A stretch of 64,000 nt of DNA. Source: Stenotrophomonas sp. 169. GTDB lineage: Bacteria; Pseudomonadota; Gammaproteobacteria; Xanthomonadales; Xanthomonadaceae. Of the stretch, positions 26,056-36,401 are shown piece after piece. The translations under genes and the position numbers were made by a program. The stretch is taken from assembly GCF_014621775.1 (NCBI RefSeq), contig NZ_CP061204.1, positions 3,678,501-3,742,500 of the forward strand. The letters run 5' to 3'. Position 1 is the first letter of the stretch. Every line of letters begins with the position of its first letter. The notes below the pieces were generated by a model. That model did not search any database. It was not told the origin of the DNA and saw only the letters and a list, made by a program, of their open reading frames with translations.

Positions 26056-26829
26056 ATGCCCGAACCGCCCCTGCCCCGCCGCCCGTTGGCCACTTTCCTG
26101 CGTCCTGCTGCTGAGCCGCAGCAGGAAGGACCGCCGCTGACCGATGCTGACCCGGCTGTGCGCCACGCGACCGATGAATCGGCGGACAGCGTGCCGGTGA
26201 CGGACGCTTCGGTGGAAGCGGTCGAGGCGGTCGTTGCGACGGCCGCAGACGACGCAGACGAGGCAGACGACAGCGTCGCGATGCACGCTGACGCAACTGA
26301 CACGGTGGCAGCGGCGGCGTCGCCCGTCGAACCGGTTTTCCTGCGCGGCACGTCACCGCTGCACACGCCCCGATGGCAATGGCTGATCGTGGCCGCACTG
26401 ACCGTGGTGCTGCTGTTGCAGGTGGCCGTGGCAGACCGGGGCCGGCTTGCCAGCGATGCCAGCACCCGCCCGATGATCAGCCTGGTGTGCAGCGTGCTGC
26501 GCTGCAGCCTGCCGACCTGGCGCGAGCCGACGGCGTTCACCATGCTGAGCCGCGACGTGCGTCCGGTGCCCGGCCAGGCCGGTGCGCTGCAGGTACAGGC
26601 CAGTGTCCGCAACGACGCACGCTGGGCACAGGATTGGCCGTCGCTGCGTCTGTCACTGTCCGATGCGGATGGACGCGTGATCGGCACCGGCGTGTTCACG
26701 CCGGTCGATTACCTGGCCGCCGACGGCGCGGCCGCTCCCCCGCTGGAGCCCGGACAAAGCACGCAGATCAGCTTCAGGGTCAGGGAGCCTGCGGCGTCCA
26801 CGGTCGCATTCAACTTCGACTTCCTGTGA
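26056..26829 (+). CDS. DUF3426 family membrane protein
   Basis: The 257-residue product has an acidic Ala/Asp/Glu-rich N-terminal region (about residues 40-95), one transmembrane segment (WLIVAALTVVLLLQVAV) and a C-terminal DUF3426 domain with an immunoglobulin-like pattern (VQASVRNDARWAQDWPSLRL and LEPGQSTQISFRVREP). Relatives often start with an MJ0042-type zinc ribbon, which is not present here. The gene lies between prmA and fis, as in other Xanthomonadaceae as I recall. Its role is unknown; the C-terminal domain is probably periplasmic. Confidence 0.85.
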   Translation: MPEPPLPRRPLATFLRPAAEPQQEGPPLTDADPAVRHATDESADSVPVTDASVEAVEAVVATAADDADEADDSVAMHADATDTVAAAASPVEPVFLRGTSPLHTPRWQWLIVAALTVVLLLQVAVADRGRLASDASTRPMISLVCSVLRCSLPTWREPTAFTMLSRDVRPVPGQAGALQVQASVRNDARWAQDWPSLRLSLSDADGRVIGTGVFTPVDYLAADGAAAPPLEPGQSTQISFRVREPAASTVAFNFDFL

Positions 26830-26946
26830 GGGTCGTACGAGCGGCCACCCGTGCAGGGGGCTGCCGCTCGCGCTAGACTGGTCGCCACCACCTTCTTCGC
26901 CAGCGCCAGCATCCGCTCCGGCGCGGCCACCAGATCGGGATTCCCA

Positions 26947-27222
26947 TTGAACGCTGTACTCTCTCGTCCTGACACTAGTCGTGGCGCTGCGCGTCCTCCG
27001 CTCCGCGAACACGTCGCCCAGTCCGTGCGCCGCTACCTGCGCGACCTGGATGGCTGCGATGCCGACGATGTGTACGAGATCGTGCTGCGTGAGATGGAAA
27101 TACCGCTGTTCGTGGAAGTACTGAACCATTGCGAAGGCAACCAGAGCCGTGCGGCGTCGATGCTGGGCATCCACCGCGCCACCCTGCGCAAGAAGCTGAA
27201 GGAATACGGCATCTCGGCCTGA
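26947..27222 (+). CDS. fis: DNA-binding protein Fis
   Basis: The 91-residue product is the nucleoid protein Fis. The C-terminal helix-turn-helix is intact: [20 protein letters not shown] followed by [13 protein letters not shown]. The middle forms the dimerisation helices ([18 protein letters not shown]). The start is probably TTG 26947 (giving [11 protein letters not shown]), with GGGA seven bases upstream; the longer frame to 26851 has no family support. It precedes purH by 107 bases. Confidence 0.92.
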   Translation: MNAVLSRPDTSRGAARPPLREHVAQSVRRYLRDLDGCDADDVYEIVLREMEIPLFVEVLNHCEGNQSRAASMLGIHRATLRKKLKEYGISA

Positions 27223-27329
27223 GGCCGGCCGTGATCGCGTGTTTTTCCGCAGGAACAGGCGCCTGACCCCACCCTGGGGTGCACACGGCCTACAATATCG
27301 GCCCCGCCTGCTGCCGTTGCCCTGTTCCC

Positions 27330-28913
27330 ATGAGTGCTGACCTGCTGCCCGTCCGTCGGGCCCTGCTTTCCGTTTCCGACAAGACCGGTTTGATCGAACT
27401 GGCGACTGCCCTGGCCGCGCGCGGCGTGGAATTGCTGTCCACCGGCGGTACCGCCAAGGCGATCCGCGATGCGGGCCTGCCGGTGAAGGACGTCGCCGAT
27501 GTCACCGGCTTCCCGGAGATGATGGACGGCCGGGTCAAGACCCTGCATCCGACAGTGCACGGCGGCCTGCTGGGCCGTGCGGGTATCGACGATGCAGTGA
27601 TGGCCGAGCATGGCATCGGAGCGATCGACCTGCTGGTGCTGAACCTGTACCCGTTCGAATCGGTCACCGCCAAGGCCGACTGCGCCTTGGACGATGCGGT
27701 GGAGAACATCGACATCGGCGGCCCGGCGATGCTGCGCTCGGCAGCGAAGAACTTCGCCCGCGTTGCCGTGGCAACGGACCCGTCGCAGTACGACGAGCTG
27801 CTGGCCGAACTGGCGGCGCAGGATGGCCAGCTGTCGGCAGCCAAGCGTTTTGCTTTCTCGGTCGCGGCCTTCAACCGCGTCGCGCAGTACGACGCCGCCA
27901 TCAGCAACTACCTGTCCGCCGTGGCATCGCGCGATGCGGCCGTGCCGGTGCGCAGTGAATACCCGGCGCAGATGAACTCCTCCTTCGTGAAGGTGATGGA
28001 TCTGCGTTACGGCGAGAACCCGCACCAGAGCGGCGCGTTCTACCGCGACCTGTACCCGGTGCCGGGCACGCTGGCCACGTTCCAGCAGCTGCAGGGCAAG
28101 GAACTGAGCTTCAACAACCTCGCCGATGCCGATGCGGCGTGGGAATGCGTGCGCCAGTTCGACGCGCCGGCCTGCGTGATCGTCAAGCATGCTAACCCCT
28201 GCGGCGTGGCCGTAGGCGCCGGCAACGGCGATGCCTATGAGCTTGCGTACGCGACCGACCCGACCAGTGCCTTCGGCGGCATCATCGCCTTCAACAAGCC
28301 GCTGGACCTGGCCACCGCGCAGGTGATCCTGGACCGCCAGTTCGTCGAGGTGCTGATCGCCCCGGATTACGAACCGGCTGCACTGGAGTACGCGACGAAA
28401 AAGGCCAACGTGCGCGTGCTGCGTATTCCGCATGGCGATGGCATCAACAATTTCGACAGCAAGCGCGTGGGCTCGGGTCTGCTGCTGCAGTCGTCGGACA
28501 ACCGCGGCATGACGCGCGACGAGCTGAAAGTGGTGAGCAAGGTGGCGCCGACCGAGGCACAGTTCGCCGACCTGCTGTTCGCGTGGAAGGTGGCCAAGTT
28601 CGTGAAGTCCAACGCCATCGTGTATGCCAAGGACAACCGCACCATCGGCGTCGGTGCCGGACAGATGAGCCGCGTGTACTCGGCGCGCATCGCCGGCATC
28701 AAGGCCGCTGATGCGAACCTGGTGGTGGACGGATCGGTGATGGCGTCCGATGCGTTTTTCCCGTTCCGCGACGGCATCGATGCCGCCGCGACGGCAGGGA
28801 TCAAGGCGGTGATCCAGCCGGGTGGCTCGATGCGCGACAGCGAGGTCATTGCCGCAGCCGACGAGGCCGGCCTGGCGATGGTGTTCACCGGCGTGCGGCA
28901 CTTCCGTCACTGA
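27330..28913 (+). CDS. purH: Bifunctional AICAR formyltransferase / IMP cyclohydrolase
   Basis: The 527-residue product catalyses the last two steps of IMP synthesis. The N-terminal MGS-like cyclohydrolase domain starts [20 protein letters not shown] and includes [13 protein letters not shown]; the AICAR formyltransferase domain includes [29 protein letters not shown] and [14 protein letters not shown], then the end FTGVRHFRH. Length is normal. ATG 27330 is chosen over the upstream extension. It is followed by a hairpin and a RhuM-type gene that separates it from purD. Confidence 0.97.
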   Translation: MSADLLPVRRALLSVSDKTGLIELATALAARGVELLSTGGTAKAIRDAGLPVKDVADVTGFPEMMDGRVKTLHPTVHGGLLGRAGIDDAVMAEHGIGAIDLLVLNLYPFESVTAKADCALDDAVENIDIGGPAMLRSAAKNFARVAVATDPSQYDELLAELAAQDGQLSAAKRFAFSVAAFNRVAQYDAAISNYLSAVASRDAAVPVRSEYPAQMNSSFVKVMDLRYGENPHQSGAFYRDLYPVPGTLATFQQLQGKELSFNNLADADAAWECVRQFDAPACVIVKHANPCGVAVGAGNGDAYELAYATDPTSAFGGIIAFNKPLDLATAQVILDRQFVEVLIAPDYEPAALEYATKKANVRVLRIPHGDGINNFDSKRVGSGLLLQSSDNRGMTRDELKVVSKVAPTEAQFADLLFAWKVAKFVKSNAIVYAKDNRTIGVGAGQMSRVYSARIAGIKAADANLVVDGSVMASDAFFPFRDGIDAAATAGIKAVIQPGGSMRDSEVIAAADEAGLAMVFTGVRHFRH

Positions 28914-28934
28914 CAGGAATCACGCCTTTGGTGC

Positions 28935-28956
28935 GTGACGACCGTTTGGTCGTCAC
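28935..28956. terminator. Hairpin after purH
   Basis: GTGACGACC pairs perfectly with GGTCGTCAC around a GTTT loop, 21 bases after the purH stop. No T-run follows. It may stop or stabilise purH mRNA, and marks the boundary where the RhuM gene is inserted. Confidence 0.45.
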
Positions 28957-29012
28957 ACCGTCCTCTGTAGTACTTTTGAACCGTCGTATCGCCGCACGCA
29001 GAAGGTGATCAC

Positions 29013-30044
29013 ATGAACGCCAACAACGGCGAACTGATCCTCTATCGCACCGAGGACGGTCGCACGGATATCCACCTCCGCGCCGCCGATGGCTCTGCCT
29101 GGCTGACGCAGGCCGAGATGGCTGACCTGTTTGATTCCACCAAACAGAACATCAGCCTGCATATCCGTCATATCTTCGCCGAGGGTGAGGTGGTTGAAGA
29201 AGCAGTAGTCAAGTATTACTTGACGACTGCCTCGGATGGAAAACGTTATAAAACAAAAGCATATCGCCTGGAGCTGATTCTGGCTGTGGGGTTTCGAGTT
29301 CGCTCCCCACGCGGTTCCCAGTTCAGACACTGGGCGGCGACGGGCTTGGCGGAGTATCTGGTCAAGGGCTACCTGATCAACGATGAGCGACTCAAAGATG
29401 CAGAGCGCGTTGACTACTTCAACGAGCTGCTGGAGCGCATCCGCGACATCCGGAGTTCCGAGAAGCGGTTCTACCAAGCACTGCGTGAGCTGTTCAGAAC
29501 AAGCAGCAGCGACTACGACGGCACGACGCAGACGGCCAAGATCTTCTTCGCAACTATCCAGAACAAGCTGGTGTACGCCGTCACCGGGCGCACCGCTGCC
29601 CAATTGATTGTGGAGCGCGCCGATCCCGAGGTCGCTCACATGGGTTTGACCAACTGGAGCGGAAGCCGTATACGCAAGGCGGATGCTGTTGTGTCCAAGA
29701 ACTATCTGCAGGATCAGGAGCTGAGTCAGCTGAACCGGCTGGTGACCATGTTCCTCGATTTTGCCGAGGATCGCGCCATGCGGCGTATTGAAACGCGCAT
29801 GGCGGACTGGATCGTGCAGACCGACCGATTCCTCGACTTCAACGACCGTGACGTTCTGACTGGCCCGGGCCGCATATCGCGCGAGCAGATGGAAGCGATT
29901 GTCAACGAGCGCTACGCTGTCTTTGAGGATCAGCGCCGCGCGTCAGAGACGTTGATGGATGAGGAGCAGGCGATTGACGACCTTGAACAACTGCGAGTTG
30001 AAGCCAAGCGCTTGACCCCTACTTCCAGCAAGGAAACGCGGTAG
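29013..30044 (+). CDS. RhuM-family protein
   Basis: The 343-residue protein belongs to the RhuM family, first noted in Salmonella pathogenicity island 3 and found in mobile and defence contexts. Recognisable segments are WLTQAEMADLFDSTKQNISL (helix-turn-helix-like), HIRHIFAEGE, YRLELILAVGFRVRSPRGSQ and FFATIQNKLVYAVTGRTAAQ. The C-terminus is charged (IDDLEQLRVEAKRL). Molecular function is not established. It sits between purH and purD with its own ATG and has somewhat lower GC, consistent with insertion into a core pair. The frame appears complete. Confidence 0.88.
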   Translation: MNANNGELILYRTEDGRTDIHLRAADGSAWLTQAEMADLFDSTKQNISLHIRHIFAEGEVVEEAVVKYYLTTASDGKRYKTKAYRLELILAVGFRVRSPRGSQFRHWAATGLAEYLVKGYLINDERLKDAERVDYFNELLERIRDIRSSEKRFYQALRELFRTSSSDYDGTTQTAKIFFATIQNKLVYAVTGRTAAQLIVERADPEVAHMGLTNWSGSRIRKADAVVSKNYLQDQELSQLNRLVTMFLDFAEDRAMRRIETRMADWIVQTDRFLDFNDRDVLTGPGRISREQMEAIVNERYAVFEDQRRASETLMDEEQAIDDLEQLRVEAKRLTPTSSKETR

Positions 30045-30119
30045 CAGGGAGGCATAGCGCGGCACTCCTTCACGCCTCAAACTTCTTTCTCAAGCTTCCC
30101 GACCCGGAAACATCCCAAC

Positions 30120-31406
30120 ATGCATAAGATCCTTGTCATCGGCTCCGGCGGCCGCGAACACGCCCTGGCCTGGAAGCTCGCGCAGTCCGTGCAGGTCACC
30201 GAAGTGCTGGTTGCCCCCGGTAACGCCGGCACCGCGATCGAGGCGAAGTGTCGCAACGTGGACATCAAGGTCACCGACCTGGATGGCCTGTTGGCGCTGG
30301 CGCAGTCCGAGAGCGTGGCGGTCACCGTCGTTGGCCCGGAAGTCCCGTTGGTGGCCGGCGTGGTGGATCGCTTCCGCGATGCCGGGCTGCGTATCTTCGG
30401 GCCGACCGCCGCCGCCGCCCAGCTGGAAGGCAGCAAGGCCTACGCGAAGGATTTCCTCGCCCGCCACAACATCCCGACCGCGTTCTACGCCGTGCACACC
30501 GATGTGGACGCGGCGCTGGCGTACCTCCGCGAAAAGGGCGCACCGATCGTGGTCAAGGCCGACGGCCTGGCGGCCGGCAAGGGCGTCATCGTGGCGATGA
30601 CGCTGGACGAAGCCGAATCCGCCGTGCGCGACATGCTGTCCGGCAATGCGTTCGGTGATGCGGGCGCGCGGGTGGTGATTGAAGAGTTCCTGGACGGCGA
30701 AGAGGCCAGCTTCATTTCCATGGTCGACGGCGTAACGGCGCTGCCGATGGCGACCTCGCAGGATCACAAGCGGGTGGGTGACGGGGATACCGGTCCGAAT
30801 ACCGGTGGCATGGGCGCCTACTCGCCCGCCCCAGTGGTGACCGATGAGGTGCATGCCCGGGTGATGCGCGAGGTGGTCAATCCGACCGTGCAGGGCATGA
30901 TCGCCGATGGCATCCCGTTCACCGGCTTCCTCTACGCAGGGCTGATGATCGACGCGACGGGCGCGCCAAAGGTGATCGAGTTCAACGTGCGGTTTGGCGA
31001 TCCCGAAACCCAGCCGGTCATGCTGCGCCTGCAGTCGGACCTGCTGGACCTGGTGCAGGCAGCCATCGACGGCACGCTGGACCAGGTGCAGGCGCAGTGG
31101 GATCCGCGTCCGTCGCTGGGCGTGGTGCTGGCTGCTGCGCCGTACCCGGAGGCCCCCATCACCGGCGATGTGATCTCGGGTCTGGATGCTGTGCCGGACA
31201 CCGCCAAGGTGTTCCATGCAGGCACCGCACTGGATGCGCAAGGCAACGTGGTCAGCGCCGGTGGCCGCGTGCTGTGCGTGGCTGCGTTGGGCGACAGCGT
31301 GCGCGACGCGCAGGCCAATGCCTATGCGGGCGTGGCCAAGGTGACGTGGGCGAACGAGTTCCACCGCAATGACATCGGCTGGCGCGCGATTGCCCGCGAA
31401 AGCTGA
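30120..31406 (+). CDS. purD: Phosphoribosylamine-glycine ligase
   Basis: The 428-residue product is GAR synthetase, which joins phosphoribosylamine and glycine using ATP. The N-domain starts [20 protein letters not shown], the ATP-grasp domain contains [19 protein letters not shown] and the signature [20 protein letters not shown], and the end is the usual C-domain. Length is normal. Spacing from the preceding RhuM gene is 75 bases. Confidence 0.97.
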   Translation: MHKILVIGSGGREHALAWKLAQSVQVTEVLVAPGNAGTAIEAKCRNVDIKVTDLDGLLALAQSESVAVTVVGPEVPLVAGVVDRFRDAGLRIFGPTAAAAQLEGSKAYAKDFLARHNIPTAFYAVHTDVDAALAYLREKGAPIVVKADGLAAGKGVIVAMTLDEAESAVRDMLSGNAFGDAGARVVIEEFLDGEEASFISMVDGVTALPMATSQDHKRVGDGDTGPNTGGMGAYSPAPVVTDEVHARVMREVVNPTVQGMIADGIPFTGFLYAGLMIDATGAPKVIEFNVRFGDPETQPVMLRLQSDLLDLVQAAIDGTLDQVQAQWDPRPSLGVVLAAAPYPEAPITGDVISGLDAVPDTAKVFHAGTALDAQGNVVSAGGRVLCVAALGDSVRDAQANAYAGVAKVTWANEFHRNDIGWRAIARES

Positions 31407-31472
31407 GGCGGGTGCATGGTGGGCCTGCGCGACGTGTGGGGACCGGGTGCGGCGCTGATCTGCCGCTGCGCT

Positions 31473-31495
31473 CGCCGAGCATGGCTCGGCGCTAC
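31473..31495 (-). repeat. Single GTAG-type REP hairpin
   Basis: Read on the minus strand the sequence is GTAGCGCCGAGC, a two-base loop region, then GCTCGGCG. A GTAG head followed by a hairpin is the form of the SMAG repeats of Stenotrophomonas. It lies in the gap between purD and rpoH. Confidence 0.75.
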
Positions 31496-31546
31496 CGGTA
31501 AACGCGTCATCGTGCGGTAGACGTGTCGCACGGTGGGCGCGTTGCA

Positions 31547-31576
31547 ATGAAAAACGCCGGGCAGTGCCCGGCGTTT
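31547..31576 (-). terminator. Rho-independent terminator of rpoH
   Basis: An 11-base-pair perfect stem (AAACGCCGGGC with GCCCGGCGTTT, loop of three) lies 24 bases past the rpoH stop. On the minus strand it is followed by TTTTTCATT, a good T-run for rpoH. From the other side it could also help end purD transcripts. Confidence 0.85.
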
Positions 31577-31599
31577 CTGTATGCAGCGACTGTCTCCGC

Positions 31600-32475
<876 letters not shown>

Positions 32476-32759
32476 GGGTTCCATCTTAGCAGTCCGATAC
32501 TTCGACTGCTAAAGGTTGAAAAAGTTCCAGTGTTCCGTTGGCAGAACAATGGCGCTGACTACCCGTCTACCCTACCGCGATTTGGTGACAGTGGCGATAG
32601 CCTTATCGATCACGGTAAACACCTTTTAAATCAGCGGGTTGAATGAAAAATACGGGCGAAAAGACGTGCAAACTGGCTGAACGAGCCGCCGTAGCGGCCC
32701 ATTCAGCCACAAAGGGTTGTCGGGCATTCAGACGACGACGGTGGGCTGCGCCGGATGCC

Positions 32760-35700
32760 TCAGTAATACCCGGCCAGATTCAGGAAAAATCCTTTCTGGT
32801 CGTAGCGCAGCTCAGTCATGTCGTCGCTGAACTCGGTGAAGTTGTAGCCGCCGCCGATCTTGAAGTTCTCGCCCACGCGGCGGTCCACGCCCAGCAGCCA
32901 GCCCTTGCGGACGCCGCCGTCGCGCACTTTCAGCCAGCGATGCTCGGCCAGCCCCTCCCACTTCTCGAACAGGCGATAGCGCAGTTGCAGGGCAGCGAAG
33001 TCGGCGCGGCTGTCCAGCCAGGCCCCTTCACCACGGCCCGTGCGGTAGTCGCCCCAGCGCGAGGCCAGCTTGACGGCGACTTCCCAGCGCGCGCCCAGCT
33101 GGCGGATGCCCTCCAGGGAAACGATCTGCGAGCGCTGGTCGTACAGGTTGCCGCCTTCCTGCCCCAGCGACGCCACGTCATAGAGATAGGTGAACTTGCC
33201 AAAGGCAGCCCAGCGGGTGTCGTCATGCGGCCGCCAGGCAAAGCCCATGTTGGTTTCCACCAGCTTGGCGTCCGCTACCGGATTGATACGGTCCTGGGTG
33301 TCGGCATAGTTGGCGCGCAGCGCCAGCCGCCAGTCTTCGTTGAGCTTGTACAACAGGCGGTTGGTCGTGACCCATTGCTCGCGCTGCTCGGCACCGGAGT
33401 CATGCCGGTATTCCAGCTTGCTGTTCCACTGCGCCACCGCGTCGGTGCGGCCGCCACTGACACTGTAGGCGCGGCGGTCGATCCGCCCCAGGGTGGATTC
33501 CAGTTCACCGTCCATCAGGGTGAAGCCCAGGTTCCAGCCCTGTGCCGGATAGAAGTCCATGCCAAAGGTGTGGACCAGGCCGGCGTTGTCCTGGCGACGG
33601 TCCTTGAGGTACTGGCTTTCGTTGTACACATTGACCTGGTTGCTCAGGCGCCAGCGCTGGCCTAAGGTCCAGCCGGACTGCAGACCGGTATCGAACAGCG
33701 GATCAGTGCCGGTACGGTCGCTGCTGTAGCTGTAGCTGCCATACAGGCTGTGGTCCGGCGCCATGCGGTACTCGGCATCCACTTTCGCACCGTGGCCGCG
33801 GCTGCCGCCGCTGACTTCGGCCCCCACGCTGCTGCGGTCGCCAAACAGATACCGCGCCCCCAACGTCAGCAGGTCGTTCTTCTCGTAGGCGCCGCCATCA
33901 TCGTCCACCGTGGCCTGGCCGGTGCCGTACAGCTCCCACGATGCACCGAACCGCTGCCGATAGCCGATGGCCGCCAGCAGTGCATCCACGGTCTGCAGGC
34001 TCTGCTCTTCGCGTACGCGACGCAGTTCGCCGGTCACCTGGCCGTCGTTGCCCAGCCGCCACTCGGCTGTCAGCTGGCTCTGCTCAAGCGCCAGCTCGCC
34101 CTGCTCCGTGCGCGTGTGGCGGCCGTACAGGCTGAAGTCGTCGGTGAGGTAGCCGAGGAACTCGGCACCGTATTCCTGCACCGCCAACCCGGTGTCCTGG
34201 CGAGCGACAGAGAAGCCCGCGTCCACATCGCGCCACCAGGCGCCCATGCTCCAATCCTGCGTGGTCCAGCCCAGCTCGCGCAGGTTGGCGCGCGCTTCTA
34301 CCGCCGTGGCGCTGCCGGATCGCTGCACTTCGTAAGGATTGCGGCGGATGAAACTGAGGCCGCCGTTGTCCGAGTAGAACACCGGTGCCGCCGTGGCATC
34401 GGTCTCGGTGTGCTCCACCTTTACATAGGTGCCACGACCCGCCTGCAAGGTGAGATCCGCCCCTTTCAAGGTGTAGTTCTCACCGCTGCGGTTTTCCTCC
34501 ACCCAAGTGCCACCCACTGCCACGTGGTCGCCGATCCATTGCCGTCCGCGCGCGCCCATCGTCACGTCATCGCTGCTGAACCCCAGCGGCACGTATTCGT
34601 AGTCCACCAGCAGCAGCTGGTCGTAGCCATCCAGCGGCATGTCGCGGGTGATGCTGCGAACGTTCTCGCGGGTCAACATCGCCAGCGGCCGGGTCAGGAT
34701 CAATCGCCCCTGCAGGTCGTCTATTTCATAATCCACGCCTTCCTGCAGGGTGGCGCGGGTTTCAGTGCGGCCGGTGGTGCGGTCACGCACTTCCAGCACC
34801 ACCTGTTCCGATCCCGGCAGCACATCGGTGTGGCGCAGGTAGTACAGGCTGCCGCCGGTGCCGAGGAACTCGCTGTGGCCGGGCGCGGACTGCGCTTCGG
34901 AGCCGAACACCTTCAACTGCGAGCGCGCCTCGCCCAACGGGGTTGCTTCCAGCGACCGCCAGTTCAAGGCACCGCCGTACAACGAACGCACATACTGCCC
35001 ATATTCCGTGCCGGTGATCCCGGTTGCGTAGTTGCCCCAGATCGCCTGGCTCTGGTCCCAGTCCAGGCGCAGGTACAGCCGCCCCTGCGTGTCGACATCA
35101 CGCCAGGTGGTGGAATCATCGCCATACACCGGGTAGTACAGATCCGGATCCAGGCGGCGGAACACATCGCTCGGATCTGCGTCCCAGAAATCCCGGAACA
35201 GGTGTTTCAGTTCGCGGTCCTGGGTGTCGGCTTGCGCCGTCAGCAGATACTTCCCGCGCATCTTCCCCTTCAGGTAGAACGCCAAGCGCCCTTCGCTGAG
35301 GAAACTGTCGTCATCGCGGTCATCGGCGGCGAGTGGCTGCAGGTTGCCGCTGGCGCTGTTCTTCGACACGGTGACATCGGCGATGGCGACCGCGAACAGG
35401 TAACGGCCGGTCACCTCCACGTCCAGCTGCCGCTCGGCACTGGGCATGTCCTTGGCCTCCACCTGCACGTCGTAACGGTGGGCGCCCACCGGTTCGAGGA
35501 ACTCTGCCGCGAACTTCTGCTCCAGGTCCACCGGGAAGCTCTGCCCGTTGATGGTCACCCGGCTGTTCGGCTCCAGTCCACGCCCGTACACGCGTACGCG
35601 CGATCCGTGGATGGGAATGTTCTGCAGGCGCAGCTGGCTCTGTCCGTAGATGCTGTTGCTCACCTGCAGCGCCTGCGCGTTCTCACCGTCCAGTGCCTGG

Positions 35701-36398
35701 CCGAGTGTCTTCTGCACGTTGTCCCGGGTGACCTGCAGGCCCCGATCGAAGTCGGCCGGGGTGACCAGTTGGATGCGCTGGATCTGCGTTTCATCGAACG
35801 CATCGCCGGCACCGTAGGCACGCGCCACGTAGATCAGGTCATCGCCGGTGCGCAGCGTGATCTGCTCGGGCAGTTGCGCATCCCACTCGGCTTCGGACAC
35901 GTAGCCCGCCGGCAGGTCGATGCGCGCAAGCGGGGTGACCAGATCGGTGTCGGTGCCGCGGTACAGCGTGACCTCCAGCCTTTCGATGAACGAGGCGTAG
36001 TTGTTGTAGCTGTGGAAGCGCAGCGGGCGCACCAGGCGTCCGTTCTCGAACGGCACCGTCGCCGCCGACTGCACGCTCAGGCTGGGCGGCACCATGCTCG
36101 GATCTTCCGTGGCCCATACCACGCCCCCGTTGGGCAGCTCGGACATGAAGCTGCCATCACGTGCAGCCACTGGTGAGGGTGCCAGCGGCACGCTATCGGC
36201 TGCTGGCGGTGATGGCGCGTCGCCGCGGATCCGCAGCAACAGCCCTTCGTCGTTGCGGCAGTTGTCGGCGTCACAGCGGATGGCCGGCGGATCAACCGCA
36301 GGCAGTACCTGCTGCGCGAGCACCGGCGCAGTGGGGAGCAGCATCGCCAGCAGCAGCAACGAGGTCATGCGGCGTTCGGCTTTCAGGGTCTTCTCCAT
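32760..36398 (-). CDS. Large outer-membrane beta-barrel protein of the repeat-protein locus
   Basis: The 1212-residue product has a signal peptide (MTSLLLLAMLLPTAPVLAQQ, residues 11-30). The N-terminal half includes periplasmic Ig/POTRA-like beta segments (LQNIPIHGSRVRVYGRGLEP, VTGRYLFAVAIADVTV). The second half consists of alternating amphipathic strands rich in Tyr, Trp and Gly and ends FFLNLAGYY, a terminal aromatic typical of outer-membrane barrels. The start lies three bases past the stop of the giant repeat gene, with GGGGAGGGG upstream, so the two are translationally linked. It may anchor or export the giant protein; this is inference from context. No named family was assigned. Confidence 0.8.
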   Translation of the reverse strand: MEKTLKAERRMTSLLLLAMLLPTAPVLAQQVLPAVDPPAIRCDADNCRNDEGLLLRIRGDAPSPPAADSVPLAPSPVAARDGSFMSELPNGGVVWATEDPSMVPPSLSVQSAATVPFENGRLVRPLRFHSYNNYASFIERLEVTLYRGTDTDLVTPLARIDLPAGYVSEAEWDAQLPEQITLRTGDDLIYVARAYGAGDAFDETQIQRIQLVTPADFDRGLQVTRDNVQKTLGQALDGENAQALQVSNSIYGQSQLRLQNIPIHGSRVRVYGRGLEPNSRVTINGQSFPVDLEQKFAAEFLEPVGAHRYDVQVEAKDMPSAERQLDVEVTGRYLFAVAIADVTVSKNSASGNLQPLAADDRDDDSFLSEGRLAFYLKGKMRGKYLLTAQADTQDRELKHLFRDFWDADPSDVFRRLDPDLYYPVYGDDSTTWRDVDTQGRLYLRLDWDQSQAIWGNYATGITGTEYGQYVRSLYGGALNWRSLEATPLGEARSQLKVFGSEAQSAPGHSEFLGTGGSLYYLRHTDVLPGSEQVVLEVRDRTTGRTETRATLQEGVDYEIDDLQGRLILTRPLAMLTRENVRSITRDMPLDGYDQLLLVDYEYVPLGFSSDDVTMGARGRQWIGDHVAVGGTWVEENRSGENYTLKGADLTLQAGRGTYVKVEHTETDATAAPVFYSDNGGLSFIRRNPYEVQRSGSATAVEARANLRELGWTTQDWSMGAWWRDVDAGFSVARQDTGLAVQEYGAEFLGYLTDDFSLYGRHTRTEQGELALEQSQLTAEWRLGNDGQVTGELRRVREEQSLQTVDALLAAIGYRQRFGASWELYGTGQATVDDDGGAYEKNDLLTLGARYLFGDRSSVGAEVSGGSRGHGAKVDAEYRMAPDHSLYGSYSYSSDRTGTDPLFDTGLQSGWTLGQRWRLSNQVNVYNESQYLKDRRQDNAGLVHTFGMDFYPAQGWNLGFTLMDGELESTLGRIDRRAYSVSGGRTDAVAQWNSKLEYRHDSGAEQREQWVTTNRLLYKLNEDWRLALRANYADTQDRINPVADAKLVETNMGFAWRPHDDTRWAAFGKFTYLYDVASLGQEGGNLYDQRSQIVSLEGIRQLGARWEVAVKLASRWGDYRTGRGEGAWLDSRADFAALQLRYRLFEKWEGLAEHRWLKVRDGGVRKGWLLGVDRRVGENFKIGGGYNFTEFSDDMTELRYDQKGFFLNLAGYY

Positions 36399-36401
36399 GG
36401 G

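Noticed and set aside
22060..28910. Long minus-strand frames opposite accC and purH
   Set aside because: Both are antisense to conserved core genes with intact motifs and are rich in His, Arg and Gly with no domain.
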